The notes below the pieces were generated by a model. That model saw nothing but the letters and a program-made list of their open reading frames with translations, did no database searches and was not told the DNA's origin. The position numbers and the translations under genes are program-made. From Planctomycetota bacterium (GTDB taxonomy: Bacteria > Planctomycetota > UBA1135 > UBA2386): a DNA stretch of 30,644 nucleotides. The stretch covers positions 1 through 30,644 of the forward strand of contig JAEUHU010000429.1 of assembly GCA_016793305.1 (NCBI GenBank), written 5' to 3'. Shown here piece after piece: positions 15,619 through 24,859 of the stretch; positions within the stretch are counted from its first letter, which is position 1; every line of letters begins with the position of its first letter.

Positions 15619-17139
15619 TCAGCGCTTGGCGGGCTGGCCCGGCTTGGTCGTGGTGCGGACGAGGAACGCGCGCACGTCGTCGTTGGCGCGGCCGAGGTCT
15701 TCCTGGCGCAGGTACATCATGTGGCCGCTGCGATAGCCCTTCCAGGTCATGCGATCCTGGAAGCGGCCCGCCGGGTCCATGTTCCACAGCGTGTACTTGG
15801 CGTTGAAGTAGTCGGTGCCGCCGTCGAAGTAGCCCGACTGCACCAGCACGTGCAGGTAGGGGTTCTGGCCCATCGCCTCGCGCAGGCTCTCGCCGGTCGT
15901 GTCGCCATCCCGGTTCCAGGGGCTGACCGGGCCGAACAGCCAGTACTGCAGCTCGGTCCGGTAGCCGAGCACCTCGCGCAGGTAGTGGTTGATCGACGGC
16001 GCGAACGCGTGGTTCCACGACGCGAGGGCCGGGTCGAAGTCGGGTCGCGAGCCGGCGTCGACGCGGTCGAGGCCGCGGTAGCGCGAGTCCAGGCGGCCGA
16101 TCGTGAAGCCCTGGTCGCGCAGCAGTTCCTTCCAGAAGAACGACGTGGGCACGGCGAAGTGGTGGTTCCGCACGACCTCCTGGTCGAGGCCGGAGTAGCG
16201 CGCGTACTGCACGGTGAGCGCCTCGCGCCGCGCCGGGTCGAGCGATCCCCCACGCGCCATCGCCGGCAGCAGCTGGTCGAGCGTGAAGGCTTCGACCTCC
16301 GGCAGCAGCTCCTCCAACTCGCGCGCCAACAGCTCCGGCGCCAGCACCCGGTGGTACCACGCGGTGGCCGTGTAGTACGGCAGGTAGAGGGCCTGCTCGA
16401 CCACGCCTTCGCGCCTGATCCCAAGGCCGGTCGGCGACACGAGCACGACGCCGTTCAGGAACATCCACTGCGAGCTCTGCAGGCGCGCCGCGAGCCCGGC
16501 GACCCGCGTCGTGCCATAGCTCTCGCCGATCAGGTACTTCGGCGACGTCCAGCGGCCGCGCCGCGTCACGAAGGTGCCGATCCAGCGGGCCAGGTAGGCG
16601 ATGTCCTCGTTGACGCCGAAGAACTGCTCGCGGCCGGCTCCGTTCAGGATGCGGGAGAAACCGGTGTTGACCGGATCGACGTAGACGAGGTCGGTGACGT
16701 CGAGGATCGAGTGCGGGTTCTCCTGGATGCCGTAGGGCTGCACCGGGTGGCCCTCGGCGTCGAGGCGCAGGAGCCGCGGGCCGGTGTAGGCGATGTGCAT
16801 CCACACCGAGGCCGAGCCCGGGCCACCGTTGAACGAGATCGTCAGCGGCCGCGTGCTCTTGTCGGCGACGTCGGTGCGCTCGTAGTACGTGTAGAAGAGC
16901 GACGCGATCGCCTTGTGCTCCTCGTCCCAGACCGGTTGCGTGCCGACCGTGACCCGGTACGGCACCTTCTGCCCCTGGATCGTCACCACGTCTTCGCGCG
17001 AGGACGACGCGTCGGCGACCACGTGGATCGCATCGGACGGTCGGGCGTCGGGTTTGGCGGACTGCGCCTCGTCCTGGGCCACCAGGGCACCGACCAAGCA
17101 GGGCAGGAGCAGGGACGGAAGCGAATGCGAGGCCTTCAT
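15619..17139 (-). CDS. Secreted serine carboxypeptidase, peptidase family S10
   Basis: ATG 17139 starts a signal peptide cut before Gln22 (L-V-G-A-L-V-A then Gln) and gives 506 residues, normal for the family. The catalytic triad is visible: Ser207 in G-E-S-Y-G, Asp439 in S-G-Y-F-D-G and His473 in S-G-H-M-M-Y. The oxyanion segment is N-G-G-P-G-S-A-S (104-111), and D-P-V-N-T-G-F-S follows as in bacterial S10 enzymes. These remove residues one at a time from the C-terminus of peptides at acidic pH. The protein would act in the periplasm or outside, in peptide scavenging. A TACACT hexamer on the coding strand (17181-17176) lies 36 nt before the start. The gene is divergent from the sigma-factor fusion. 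Confidence 0.94.
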   Translation of the reverse strand: MKASHSLPSLLLPCLVGALVAQDEAQSAKPDARPSDAIHVVADASSSREDVVTIQGQKVPYRVTVGTQPVWDEEHKAIASLFYTYYERTDVADKSTRPLTISFNGGPGSASVWMHIAYTGPRLLRLDAEGHPVQPYGIQENPHSILDVTDLVYVDPVNTGFSRILNGAGREQFFGVNEDIAYLARWIGTFVTRRGRWTSPKYLIGESYGTTRVAGLAARLQSSQWMFLNGVVLVSPTGLGIRREGVVEQALYLPYYTATAWYHRVLAPELLARELEELLPEVEAFTLDQLLPAMARGGSLDPARREALTVQYARYSGLDQEVVRNHHFAVPTSFFWKELLRDQGFTIGRLDSRYRGLDRVDAGSRPDFDPALASWNHAFAPSINHYLREVLGYRTELQYWLFGPVSPWNRDGDTTGESLREAMGQNPYLHVLVQSGYFDGGTDYFNAKYTLWNMDPAGRFQDRMTWKGYRSGHMMYLRQEDLGRANDDVRAFLVRTTTKPGQPAKR

Positions 17140-17293
17140 CGATCGTCTGGCGAGAGTCGGGTCGGAGGGCGCGCGAGTGTAGCGCCGAGGTGCTGGGTTG
17201 CTGCGGCAGCTGCCGCCCACGCGGCCCCCGGTCGCTCGACCGGATCGCGCGATCGAGCACCGTCCCGGAGTCCTCGGCGCCGACCGCGGCAAC

Positions 17294-17299
17294 TAGTCT
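17294..17299 (+). promoter_or_regulatory. TANNNT -10-like element before the sigma-factor fusion gene
   Basis: TAGTCT ends 6 nt before ATG 17306. Confidence 0.42.
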
Positions 17300-17305
17300 C
17301 CCGCC

Positions 17306-20300
17306 ATGGCCTCCCCGGACCACGACCGCAGCCGCCAGCTGCTCGCCGAAGGAGCGGCGCTGCGCAGCCTCGCGCGTTCGCTGCTCGGTGGTCACGCCGA
17401 CGCGGAGGATCTGGTCCAGGACACCCTCGTCGCGTCGCTGCGGAGCCCGTGCACCAACGCCGGCCGGCGGCCCTGGCTCGCAGGCACGCTGCGCAACCTC
17501 GCCCTGCTGTGGCGCCGCAGCTCGACCCGGCGCGCGGCCCGCGAAGCGGTCGCCGCCGCGGCCGCTTCGCCGGGCGACGGCGACCCCGCCGCCATCGCCG
17601 CGCAGGCGGAGGCGATGAGCGAAGTCGCGACGGCGGTGCACGAGCTGGAGGAACCGTACCGCACGGTGGTCGTGCTGCGCTTCTGGCGCGGCCTGCTGCC
17701 CGAAGCGATCGCGCAGCAGCTCGGCGTGCCCCGCAACACGGTGCGCTCGCGGCTGCAACGTGGCCTCGAGCGACTGCGCAGGCACCTCGACCGAAGCTTC
17801 GGCGACCGCCGTGGCTGGCAGGCCGCACTCCTGCCGTTCGCGACGCCGATGCCGCTCGTGCCCCACGTGGCACTCGCGGCGTCGGCTGCACCGGCGGCGA
17901 CCACGACCTTCGGGGCGATACTCATGACGAAGCTGCACGTCGGATTGGCGGCCACCGCGCTCGTCGCGGTCGGCATCCTGGTCTGGTGGCTCGGGCCCGC
18001 GGCGACGAAGCCACCGACGACGACACCAGGCGGTCGTGGCGAGGTGGCTGCAGCAGACGGAGCCACCACGAACGCGGCCCGCGGTGCCGAGCCCTCGGCG
18101 GCGGCCGGGGCGATCACGCCGCGGGCGGAACGCCAGGCCGCCGAGCCTGCCCCCGGCCTCACGGTGCTCGGCAGCGTGACGCGGGCGAACGCCCCGTGCC
18201 CGGACTTCGTGCTGACGCTGCAGTGGTTCGACGGCCTGGCGACGAACGGCACACCGGCGGCGCAGCACGAAGTGCGCAGCGACGCGTCGGGCCAGTTCGT
18301 CTGGCACGGGCCCGTGCGCACGACGACCGGCACGCTGCTGGCCGTGCGCACGGGATCCGCTGTGGACGCCAAGATCCTGGGCACGCCGGAGCCGGTACAC
18401 GCCGGGCAGACCACCGCCAAGCTGCCGGTGACCGTGCTGGCGCTCGATCGCACGGTGTTCGGCCGGGTGCACGACGTGCGCGGGGCGCCGATCGCCGGCG
18501 CCGAGCTCACCGTCAACGGTTGGCACGACGTCAGCACCTTCAGCGATGCCGACGGCCGCTACGAACTGAAGGTGCCGGGCCCGCCCTATCCGCTGCTGGT
18601 GCAGAAGACCGGCTATCGCGAACGGTTCCTCGACGCCTACCTGGTCGAGGGCACGCCACGCAACGAACTCGACATCGAGCTGCTGCCCGGCGCGGTGTTC
18701 ACCGGCCGCGTCGTCGACGAAGCCGGCGCACCGATCGCCGACGCCATGGTGCGCGCATCGGGCCTCGCGCGCGGCACCGAGACCGACGCCACGGGGCAGT
18801 TCGTGTTCGGCGGTGCGGCGCCCGACGCGAGCCATGGACTCACGGTGACCAAGGCGGGCTACCAGCCGACGACGAAGTCGGCGACTGCGGGAGCGGCACC
18901 GGTGGAGATCGTGCTGCGCCCGGGGCTGGCACTGGCGGTGCGGGTGGTCGGCGAACGCGGCGAAGGGCTCGCCGGGGTGCGGGTCGGCGTGAAGAGCGAG
19001 CCCTTCCGGCCGATGGAGAACCGCGGCTACACCGACGCGCAGGGACGGCTGCGCGTCGCCGACCTGCCGACGAAGGCGATCGACGTGCTCGCCGACAAGG
19101 CCGGCTTCGTCTCGGTGCACACCGAAGTCGACGTGCCCGCCCAGAGCGGCGAACTCGTGCTGGTGCTGCGTCCCGGTCGCACGATCGCCGGACGCGTGCT
19201 CGACCCGAAGGGCCTGCCGATCGTCGGCGCCTCGGTCTACTGCCAGACCATCGCCCCGAGCGGCGAACCGCGAACGGTGGGCAGCCGGGCTTCGAGCGAC
19301 GGCGAAGGTCGCTTCGAGATCCGCGAACTGCCACCGGAGCCGTGCGACGTGCGGGCCCACCACGACGACTTCCGCCGGACGACGTTGCCGGCGGTGGCCG
19401 GTTCTCCCGCGGACCTGCTCGTGCGCATGGAGCCGGCAGCGAGCGTGGCCGGCCGCGTCGTCGACGGCAGCACGGGCGCGCCGATCGCCGCGTTCACCAT
19501 CGCCTTGTCGGCCGACCACGAACTCCACCCGCTGCAGTACGTCGATCCGGTGCGCTTCGCCAACGCCGACGGTTCGTTCACCGTCAAGCACTGGCAGCTG
19601 CAGCCGGGTGTGGCACTGTTCGTCGACGTCGCCGCGGCAGGCTACGCGCCGCAGCGAGTCGTCGGTGCGGTACAGGTCGATGCGCCGCGCGACCAGCACG
19701 TGATCCGCCTCGTCGCGGGCACCACGGTGCGAGGCGTGGTGCGCGATGCCGTGACGGGTGCGCCGGTGCCAGAAGTCGAAGTCGTCCTGCAGTCGGGGGA
19801 CCCGACGGACGCCACCCGCCGCTCCTACCTGACCGCGACCGACGAGGGCCCCAACAAGTCCGCCGCGTTCACCGACGCCGAAGGGCGATTCGAGCTGCCA
19901 TGCGTTCCCCCTGGTGAGAACCGGCTGCTGCTCGCGCATCGCGACTTTCCGAAGCGCACGTTCGGTCCGTTCGAGGTCCCAGCCGGTATGCCCGTGCTCG
20001 AGGTCGAGCCCACGCTGAAGCCCGGTGCTACCCTGCGCGGCCGCGTCACGGGCGTGCCGCAAGTCGCCGGCACGAAGCTGGCCGTGCGAGGCTTCGGCGA
20101 CCGGACGATCGAATGCGTGCTCGGCGCCGACGGCAGCTTCGAAGTGCCCTCGGTTCCTGCCGGCCGGGTCGAGTTGGCGTTCACGCCGGCGAAGGGCACG
20201 TGGCACATGCTGCAGCTGGAGATCGGCGACGACGACGCGTCCGGCATCGTGTTCGCGGTTCCGCAACCCGGCACCGGGTCCGTCCGTGCTACCGTCGCCG

Positions 20301-20527
20301 GCCTCCTGCGGGGCAAGGGCACGGTCGCGAGCCTCGGCGTCGCGAAGGGGCAGTGCAGCACGGTGCGCACGTTCGACTTCACGGACGCGAGCTTCGTCGT
20401 CGGCGACCTGCCGCCGGGCCGCTACGAGGTGGAGGTCTACCCAGCCGAAGGTGGCGGCAGTGGCAGGGCCGAAGTCGACGTCGGCACCGGCGAAGTCGCC
20501 GTGGCGGTCGAATTCACACGCAGGTGA
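17306..20527 (+). CDS. ECF sigma factor fused to a membrane segment and carboxypeptidase-regulatory-like repeats
   Basis: The 1073-residue product has three parts. Residues about 14-80 are sigma-70 region 2 (A-D-A-E-D-L-V-Q-D-T-L-V-A-S-L at 31-45) and about 105-162 are region 4 with its helix-turn-helix (E-A-I-A-Q-Q-L-G-V-P-R-N-T-V-R-S-R-L). Residues 209-230 are one membrane helix (VGLAATALVAVGILVWWLG). The rest, about 800 residues, is a tandem of eight or nine Ig-like CarboxypepD_reg units, each opening with a G-R-V-x-D-x-x-G-x-P-I-x-G-A pattern and closing with D-A-x-G-x-F. Sigma domains would sit in the cytoplasm and the repeats outside, so the factor is probably held at the membrane until released. 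Planctomycetes are known to have ECF factors with long C-terminal extensions. The ATG at 17306 has TAGTCT 6 nt upstream. Confidence 0.92.
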   Translation: MASPDHDRSRQLLAEGAALRSLARSLLGGHADAEDLVQDTLVASLRSPCTNAGRRPWLAGTLRNLALLWRRSSTRRAAREAVAAAAASPGDGDPAAIAAQAEAMSEVATAVHELEEPYRTVVVLRFWRGLLPEAIAQQLGVPRNTVRSRLQRGLERLRRHLDRSFGDRRGWQAALLPFATPMPLVPHVALAASAAPAATTTFGAILMTKLHVGLAATALVAVGILVWWLGPAATKPPTTTPGGRGEVAAADGATTNAARGAEPSAAAGAITPRAERQAAEPAPGLTVLGSVTRANAPCPDFVLTLQWFDGLATNGTPAAQHEVRSDASGQFVWHGPVRTTTGTLLAVRTGSAVDAKILGTPEPVHAGQTTAKLPVTVLALDRTVFGRVHDVRGAPIAGAELTVNGWHDVSTFSDADGRYELKVPGPPYPLLVQKTGYRERFLDAYLVEGTPRNELDIELLPGAVFTGRVVDEAGAPIADAMVRASGLARGTETDATGQFVFGGAAPDASHGLTVTKAGYQPTTKSATAGAAPVEIVLRPGLALAVRVVGERGEGLAGVRVGVKSEPFRPMENRGYTDAQGRLRVADLPTKAIDVLADKAGFVSVHTEVDVPAQSGELVLVLRPGRTIAGRVLDPKGLPIVGASVYCQTIAPSGEPRTVGSRASSDGEGRFEIRELPPEPCDVRAHHDDFRRTTLPAVAGSPADLLVRMEPAASVAGRVVDGSTGAPIAAFTIALSADHELHPLQYVDPVRFANADGSFTVKHWQLQPGVALFVDVAAAGYAPQRVVGAVQVDAPRDQHVIRLVAGTTVRGVVRDAVTGAPVPEVEVVLQSGDPTDATRRSYLTATDEGPNKSAAFTDAEGRFELPCVPPGENRLLLAHRDFPKRTFGPFEVPAGMPVLEVEPTLKPGATLRGRVTGVPQVAGTKLAVRGFGDRTIECVLGADGSFEVPSVPAGRVELAFTPAKGTWHMLQLEIGDDDASGIVFAVPQPGTGSVRATVAGLLRGKGTVASLGVAKGQCSTVRTFDFTDASFVVGDLPPGRYEVEVYPAEGGGSGRAEVDVGTGEVAVAVEFTRR

Positions 20528-20611
20528 TGGCGCAGCCACGCGCTCCCGTCCTTGTCGCGCTGCACGGGCGGGCCGGTTGTGGGGACAGGTCCACGACGCT
20601 TCGATGTGTCG

Positions 20612-21670
20612 ATGCCGCGATCGCTCGTCGCTCCGTTCCCGGCCATCTCCTCCCTGCTCGCATGCGCGGTGGGTGCGACGGCGCAGACGCCGGACGACCG
20701 ACTGGTCCCGTCGCCCCCGAAGGCATCGACCGCGTCCCCCGAGGGCATGGTCTGGATCCCGGGTGGGGAAGCCGTGCTCGGCAGCCAGAACGGCGACGAC
20801 GACGCGCCCCTGCATCGGGTGCGCCTGCGCGGCTTCTGGCTCGACGAAACCGAGGTCACCAACGCACAGTTCGCCGCATTCGTCGCCGCGACGCAGCACG
20901 TCACCGATGCCGAGAAGAAGCCGACCGCAGCCGACGTGCCCGGCGTGCCCGAGGACCAGCTCGTCGCCGGCTCGTTGGTCTTCACGCCGCCGCCCGATGC
21001 CGTCGACCTGCGCGAGTTCTGGCGCTGGTGGTCGTTCGTGCCAGGCGCCTGCTGGCGAGCACCCGAAGGGCCGGGCTCGTCGATCGTCGGCCGCGAAGAG
21101 CATCCCGTCGTGCACGTCAGCTGGCGCGATGCTTTGGCCTACGCGAAGTGGGCCCACAAGCGGCTGCCCACCGAGGCCGAATGGGAGTTCGCCGCGCGCG
21201 GCGGGCTCGATCGCAAGCGCTACGTGTGGGGCGACGACGCGCCGACCGACGACGAGCAGCCCGCGAACATCTGGCAGGGCACGTTCCCGCACACCAACAC
21301 CCTGCTCGACGGCCATCGCGGCACGGCACCGGGGCGCGCGTTCGCAGCGAACGGCTACGGCCTGTTCGGCATGTCGGGCAACGTCTGGGAGTGGTGCAGC
21401 GACTGGTACCACCCGCAGGGCTACGGCGACGGCACGCAGGTGCAGATCGATCCGCAGGGGCCCGCGACGAGCTTCGACCCGCTGGAGCCAGGCGCGCAGA
21501 AGCGTGTGATGCGCGGCGGCTCGTTCTTGTGCAGCGATTCCTACTGCCTCGGCTACCTGCCGGGCACCCGCATGAAATCGACGGTCGACACCGGCCTGTG
21601 CCACACCGGGTTCCGCTGCGCTCGCGACGAGCAAGCCCCGGCGGATGGCGCCGGGTCCTCGACCCGGTGA
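20612..21670 (+). CDS. Formylglycine-generating enzyme (SUMF1 type), with signal peptide
   Basis: ATG 20612 gives 352 residues. The FGE-sulfatase domain runs from about residue 44 (G-M-V-W-I-P-G-G) to 336. The pair of copper-binding, redox-active cysteines is present in G-G-S-F-L-C-S-D-S-Y-C (Cys307 and Cys312), matching the C-H-R-S-Y-C of human SUMF1, and the family end G-F-R-C is at 333-336. Other hallmarks are L-P-T-E-A-E-W-E-F-A-A-R-G-G and G-N-V-W-E-W-C-S-D-W. The enzyme oxidises the active-site cysteine of sulfatases to formylglycine. The first 25 residues form a signal peptide ending A-T-A before Gln26, so it appears to be exported. It lies 84 bp after the sigma-factor fusion and is convergent with the first of three sulfatases. 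Confidence 0.93.
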   Translation: MPRSLVAPFPAISSLLACAVGATAQTPDDRLVPSPPKASTASPEGMVWIPGGEAVLGSQNGDDDAPLHRVRLRGFWLDETEVTNAQFAAFVAATQHVTDAEKKPTAADVPGVPEDQLVAGSLVFTPPPDAVDLREFWRWWSFVPGACWRAPEGPGSSIVGREEHPVVHVSWRDALAYAKWAHKRLPTEAEWEFAARGGLDRKRYVWGDDAPTDDEQPANIWQGTFPHTNTLLDGHRGTAPGRAFAANGYGLFGMSGNVWEWCSDWYHPQGYGDGTQVQIDPQGPATSFDPLEPGAQKRVMRGGSFLCSDSYCLGYLPGTRMKSTVDTGLCHTGFRCARDEQAPADGAGSSTR

Positions 21671-21691
21671 CGCTCGCCCAGCCCGCCACCG

Positions 21692-23179
21692 TCACCAGAC
21701 GAGACGCGCTTCCCCCGGCTCGAGCCGTCCTGCCGGCCGAACGCCGTTGCCGACGGTCTTGGTCAGCGTGTCGCCGAGGTCGGCTCGCGCTTCCTGCGCC
21801 AGCTGCTGCAGCCGCGCCACGACCTCGGGGTGCGTGGCGGCGACGTTCGTGGTCTCGCCGGGATCGCTGCGCAGGTCGAACAGCTCGAGGCCGATCCTGG
21901 CCGTCGTGTAGGGCGCTGGCGACCCGGCGCGGCCACCGGGCTTGCCGGCGAGCGTCGCGTAGTCGTGCGGAAAGTGCAGCTTGAAGCGGCCGTCGCGCAC
22001 CGCCTGCAGCTGGCCGCCGGCGTAGTAGCAGCAGAACAGCCGGTGCGGCGTGCTCGCCCCCGCTCGCCCGAACAGCAGCGGCCCGATGTCGAGCCCGTCG
22101 ATGCGCCGCGGCGGCAGATCGGCCCCGACCAGCTTCGCCACCGTCGGCAACACGTCGATGGTCGCCGCGAACTCGTGGCACGAGGCACCCGCCGGCACGC
22201 GGCCCGGCCAGCGCGCGATCGTCGGTTCGCGGATGCCGCCCTCGAACATCGTGCCCTTGCCCTCTCGCAGCGGTCCGGCACTGGCGGCGTGTTCGCCGTA
22301 CGACAGCCATGGCCCGTTGTCGCCGGTGAACAGCACCAGCGTGTGTTCGTCGAGGCCGCACTTCGAAAGCGCCGCGAGGATCTCGCCGACCGACCAGTCG
22401 ATCTCCATGACCACGTCGGCGAACAGCGAGCCACCGCCCTTGCCCGCGAACGCGGCGGACGCGAACAGCGGCACGTGCACCATCGTGTGCGGCAGGTAGA
22501 GGAAGAACGGCTGGTCGCGGTGGCGCTCGATGAACTCGACCGCTCGCTCGGTGTAGAGCCGCGTCAGCAGCGCCTGCTCCTCGCCGGTCACTTCCGCGTC
22601 GACGACCCGATCGCCCTCGAGCAGCGGCAGCGGCGGATAGCCGCGTTTGCGCCGTTCGGCGTCGGCGGGCAGGTTCGCGTAGGCCGGATGCAGCGGCCAC
22701 ATGTCGTTGCTGTAGGGCAGGCCGAACCACTCGTCGAAGCCGTGTCGCCCCGGCAGGAACTTCGGGTGGTGCCCGAGGTGCCATTTGCCGAAGCATGCGG
22801 TCGCGTAGCCGACCGACTTGCACAGTTCGGCGATCGTCGTCTCCGCGTGGTGCAGCCCGATCTGCGCGTCCGGCCCGAGCGCCCCGGCGATGCCGACGCG
22901 CTGGTGGTAGCAGCCGGTCAGCAGTGCTGCGCGCGACGCCGAGCACACCGCCGACGACACGCTGAAGTCCGTGAAGCGCATGCCCTCGCGCGCCATGCGG
23001 TCGAGGTTCGGCGTCGGGATCGAGCCGCCGAACGGCCCGATGTCGGCGTAGCCGAGGTCGTCGACGAAGATCACCACCACGTTCGGCGGACGCTGCGCAC
23101 CGGCGTTCGCAGGCTTCGTGGGTGCCGTACCGACACACGCTGGGAGCAACAGCGAGAGGGCGAGGGCGAGCGATCGCAT
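21692..23179 (-). CDS. Sulfatase (arylsulfatase family S1), probable lipoprotein
   Basis: ATG 23179 gives 495 residues with the lipobox L-L-L-P-A-C (Cys15), so the protein is probably lipid-anchored. R-P-P-N-V-V-V-I-F-V-D-D-L-G-Y starts the alkaline-phosphatase-like fold with metal-binding Asp40/Asp41. The formylglycine site is C-S-A-S-R (Cys79 to Arg83), with Ala in place of the usual Pro. G-K-W-H-L-G and F-T-G-D-N-G-P follow as in family S1. It would remove sulfate esters from carbohydrates or aryl compounds outside the cytoplasm; the substrate is not known. It lies downstream of the next sulfatase on the same strand (86 bp), possibly as one transcript. Its 3' end is 21 bp from that of the maturase gene. 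Confidence 0.93.
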   Translation of the reverse strand: MRSLALALSLLLPACVGTAPTKPANAGAQRPPNVVVIFVDDLGYADIGPFGGSIPTPNLDRMAREGMRFTDFSVSSAVCSASRAALLTGCYHQRVGIAGALGPDAQIGLHHAETTIAELCKSVGYATACFGKWHLGHHPKFLPGRHGFDEWFGLPYSNDMWPLHPAYANLPADAERRKRGYPPLPLLEGDRVVDAEVTGEEQALLTRLYTERAVEFIERHRDQPFFLYLPHTMVHVPLFASAAFAGKGGGSLFADVVMEIDWSVGEILAALSKCGLDEHTLVLFTGDNGPWLSYGEHAASAGPLREGKGTMFEGGIREPTIARWPGRVPAGASCHEFAATIDVLPTVAKLVGADLPPRRIDGLDIGPLLFGRAGASTPHRLFCCYYAGGQLQAVRDGRFKLHFPHDYATLAGKPGGRAGSPAPYTTARIGLELFDLRSDPGETTNVAATHPEVVARLQQLAQEARADLGDTLTKTVGNGVRPAGRLEPGEARLVW

Positions 23180-23265
23180 GCCGCCATGATGCTCGACAGG
23201 AGGCGGTGCGGGCACGGGCGAATCCGCAGTCCTCTGCGGCCGAGGCAACTCGCACAGGCCCGCGA

Positions 23266-24744
23266 TCAGCGCGCATCGATCGCGCTCAGCGGGAACGCCG
23301 CCGAAGGCACGTGCTCGCGCGCCGCGATGGCCAGCAGCCTCTGCACCACGTCCGGGTTCGCCGCGGCCAGGTCCTTCGTCTCGCCCGGGTCGGCGGAGAG
23401 GTCGTAGAGCTCGGTGGTCGCCTTCTCGGGCGACTGCAGCTGCCGCCGCAGCAGCTTCCACCGGTCCTGCCACACCGCCTGCCAGCCGCCGTAGCCGGAG
23501 AACTCGCGGTAGAGGAACAGGCGGTCCTCCTGCGGTTGCCCGCGCAAGGTCGCGGCGAACGACACGCCATCGCCGCCCGTCGCCTCCGCGCCACACAGCT
23601 CGGCCAGCGTCGGCAACCAGTCCTCGAAGCCGGTGATGCGCTTCGCTTCGCAGCCTGCCGGCACGTGCCCCGGCCAACGCACGATCGCCGGCACGCGCAC
23701 GCCACCCTCGTGCAGCGAACCCTTGCGACCGCGGAGCGGCCCGCACGAAGCGAAGTAGTCGACGTCGGTGCCACCGACCGGGCTGTGCGTGGCGCCGTTG
23801 TCGCTGGTGAACACGACGATCGTGTCGTTCGCGAGGCCCAGTTCGTCGAGCAGGTCGAGCAGCGCGCCGACGTCGCGATCGAGGTGCGTGATCATCGCCG
23901 CGTAGGCAGCCCGCGGCGTGCGATGCGGCGTATAGCCGTGCTCGCCGCGATAGGGCGTCTCGGCGAAGTCCGAAGCGTATTCCTGCACTTCGGCATCGGG
24001 CACCTGCAGTGCGAGGTGCGGCAACGGCGACGGGTAGTACAGAAAGAACGGCTGTTCACGGTGGCTGCGCACGAACGCCAACGCCTGCTCGAGGATGCGC
24101 GTCGGTGCGTAGTCGCTGCCGACGAACGCGGTGTAGGCAGCCGCATCGTCCGGCTTCGTGTCGGCGGCGAGCTTGCCGTGCCCTGGCACCGGCAGCTCGT
24201 TCGCCAGCGGCAGGCGCCGTTCGTCGTCGTACAGGAACGCCGGGAAGTAGCTGTGGGCGTGGCGCTGGCAGAGGTAGCCGAAGAACCGGTCGAAGCCCAC
24301 GGCGGATGGCGCACCGGTGCTGCCCAGTGGACCGAGCCCCCACTTTCCGAACGCGCCATTGTGGTAGCCCGCGTCGTGCAGCGTGCGCGCCAGCGACGGT
24401 TCGCCGGCAGGCAACGGCCATTGGCCCTCGGGCTGCACCTCCTTGTTGTCGCGGATCGCGGCGTGGCCCGGGTGCTTGCCGGTCAGCAGCACCGCGCGCG
24501 ACGGCGCACACACCGGCGCACCGGCGTAGTGCTGCACAAAGCGCGTGCCCTCCCGCGCCAACTGATCGAGCCGCGGCGTGCGGATGCGCTGCTGGCCGTA
24601 GCAGCCGAGTTCGCCGTAGCCGAGATCGTCGGCGAGCACGAACACGACGTTCGGCGGGCGTCGGGGCGGCGGCGACGGCGGCTCCTGCGCCGGGGCGCGG
24701 ATGGCCACGACGACCAGAACGAGCAGCGACGACGCGAGGCGCAT
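23266..24744 (-). CDS. Secreted sulfatase (arylsulfatase A-like, family S1)
   Basis: The 492-residue product starts with a Sec signal peptide (MRLASSLLVLVVVAIRAPAQ, cut before Gln20). The fold begins P-P-N-V-V-F-V-L-A-D-D-L-G-Y with metal-binding Asp39/Asp40. The formylglycine site is the full consensus C-A-P-S-R (Cys79 to Arg83), followed by A-V-L-L-T-G-K. F-G-K-W-G-L-G and F-T-S-D-N-G-A-T complete the active-site set. This form, close to planctomycete arylsulfatase A-like enzymes, acts on sulfated glycans or aryl sulfates in the periplasm. The start is supported by TAAGGT ending 6 nt before the ATG. It is divergent from the third sulfatase (127 bp) and would be the first gene of a two-sulfatase unit. 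Confidence 0.94.
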   Translation of the reverse strand: MRLASSLLVLVVVAIRAPAQEPPSPPPRRPPNVVFVLADDLGYGELGCYGQQRIRTPRLDQLAREGTRFVQHYAGAPVCAPSRAVLLTGKHPGHAAIRDNKEVQPEGQWPLPAGEPSLARTLHDAGYHNGAFGKWGLGPLGSTGAPSAVGFDRFFGYLCQRHAHSYFPAFLYDDERRLPLANELPVPGHGKLAADTKPDDAAAYTAFVGSDYAPTRILEQALAFVRSHREQPFFLYYPSPLPHLALQVPDAEVQEYASDFAETPYRGEHGYTPHRTPRAAYAAMITHLDRDVGALLDLLDELGLANDTIVVFTSDNGATHSPVGGTDVDYFASCGPLRGRKGSLHEGGVRVPAIVRWPGHVPAGCEAKRITGFEDWLPTLAELCGAEATGGDGVSFAATLRGQPQEDRLFLYREFSGYGGWQAVWQDRWKLLRRQLQSPEKATTELYDLSADPGETKDLAAANPDVVQRLLAIAAREHVPSAAFPLSAIDAR

Positions 24745-24750
24745 TCTCGT

Positions 24751-24756
24751 ACCTTA
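24751..24756 (-). promoter_or_regulatory. TANNNT -10-like element before the second sulfatase gene
   Basis: On the minus strand TAAGGT ends 6 nt before the ATG at 24744. Confidence 0.45.
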
Positions 24757-24859
24757 CTGCTCCCACGACCTCGGGCAGCACAGTGGTCCGATCGGCACGA
24801 TCGCGGTCCTGCGGGTCCTTGGGTTGGACGGAGGGTGGTCGTGCGGCGTCGACGCGGCG

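Noticed and set aside
15385..19917. A 4.5-kb open frame on the plus strand
   Set aside because: It runs opposite the carboxypeptidase and in another frame of the sigma-factor gene; low-complexity Arg-rich translation and no domain.
15569..21634. A 6-kb open frame on the minus strand spanning several genes
   Set aside because: It lies opposite the sigma-factor fusion and the maturase and shares the strand but not the frame of the carboxypeptidase. The product is Arg/Ala/Gly-rich with no domain. Long false frames are common opposite real genes in high-GC DNA.
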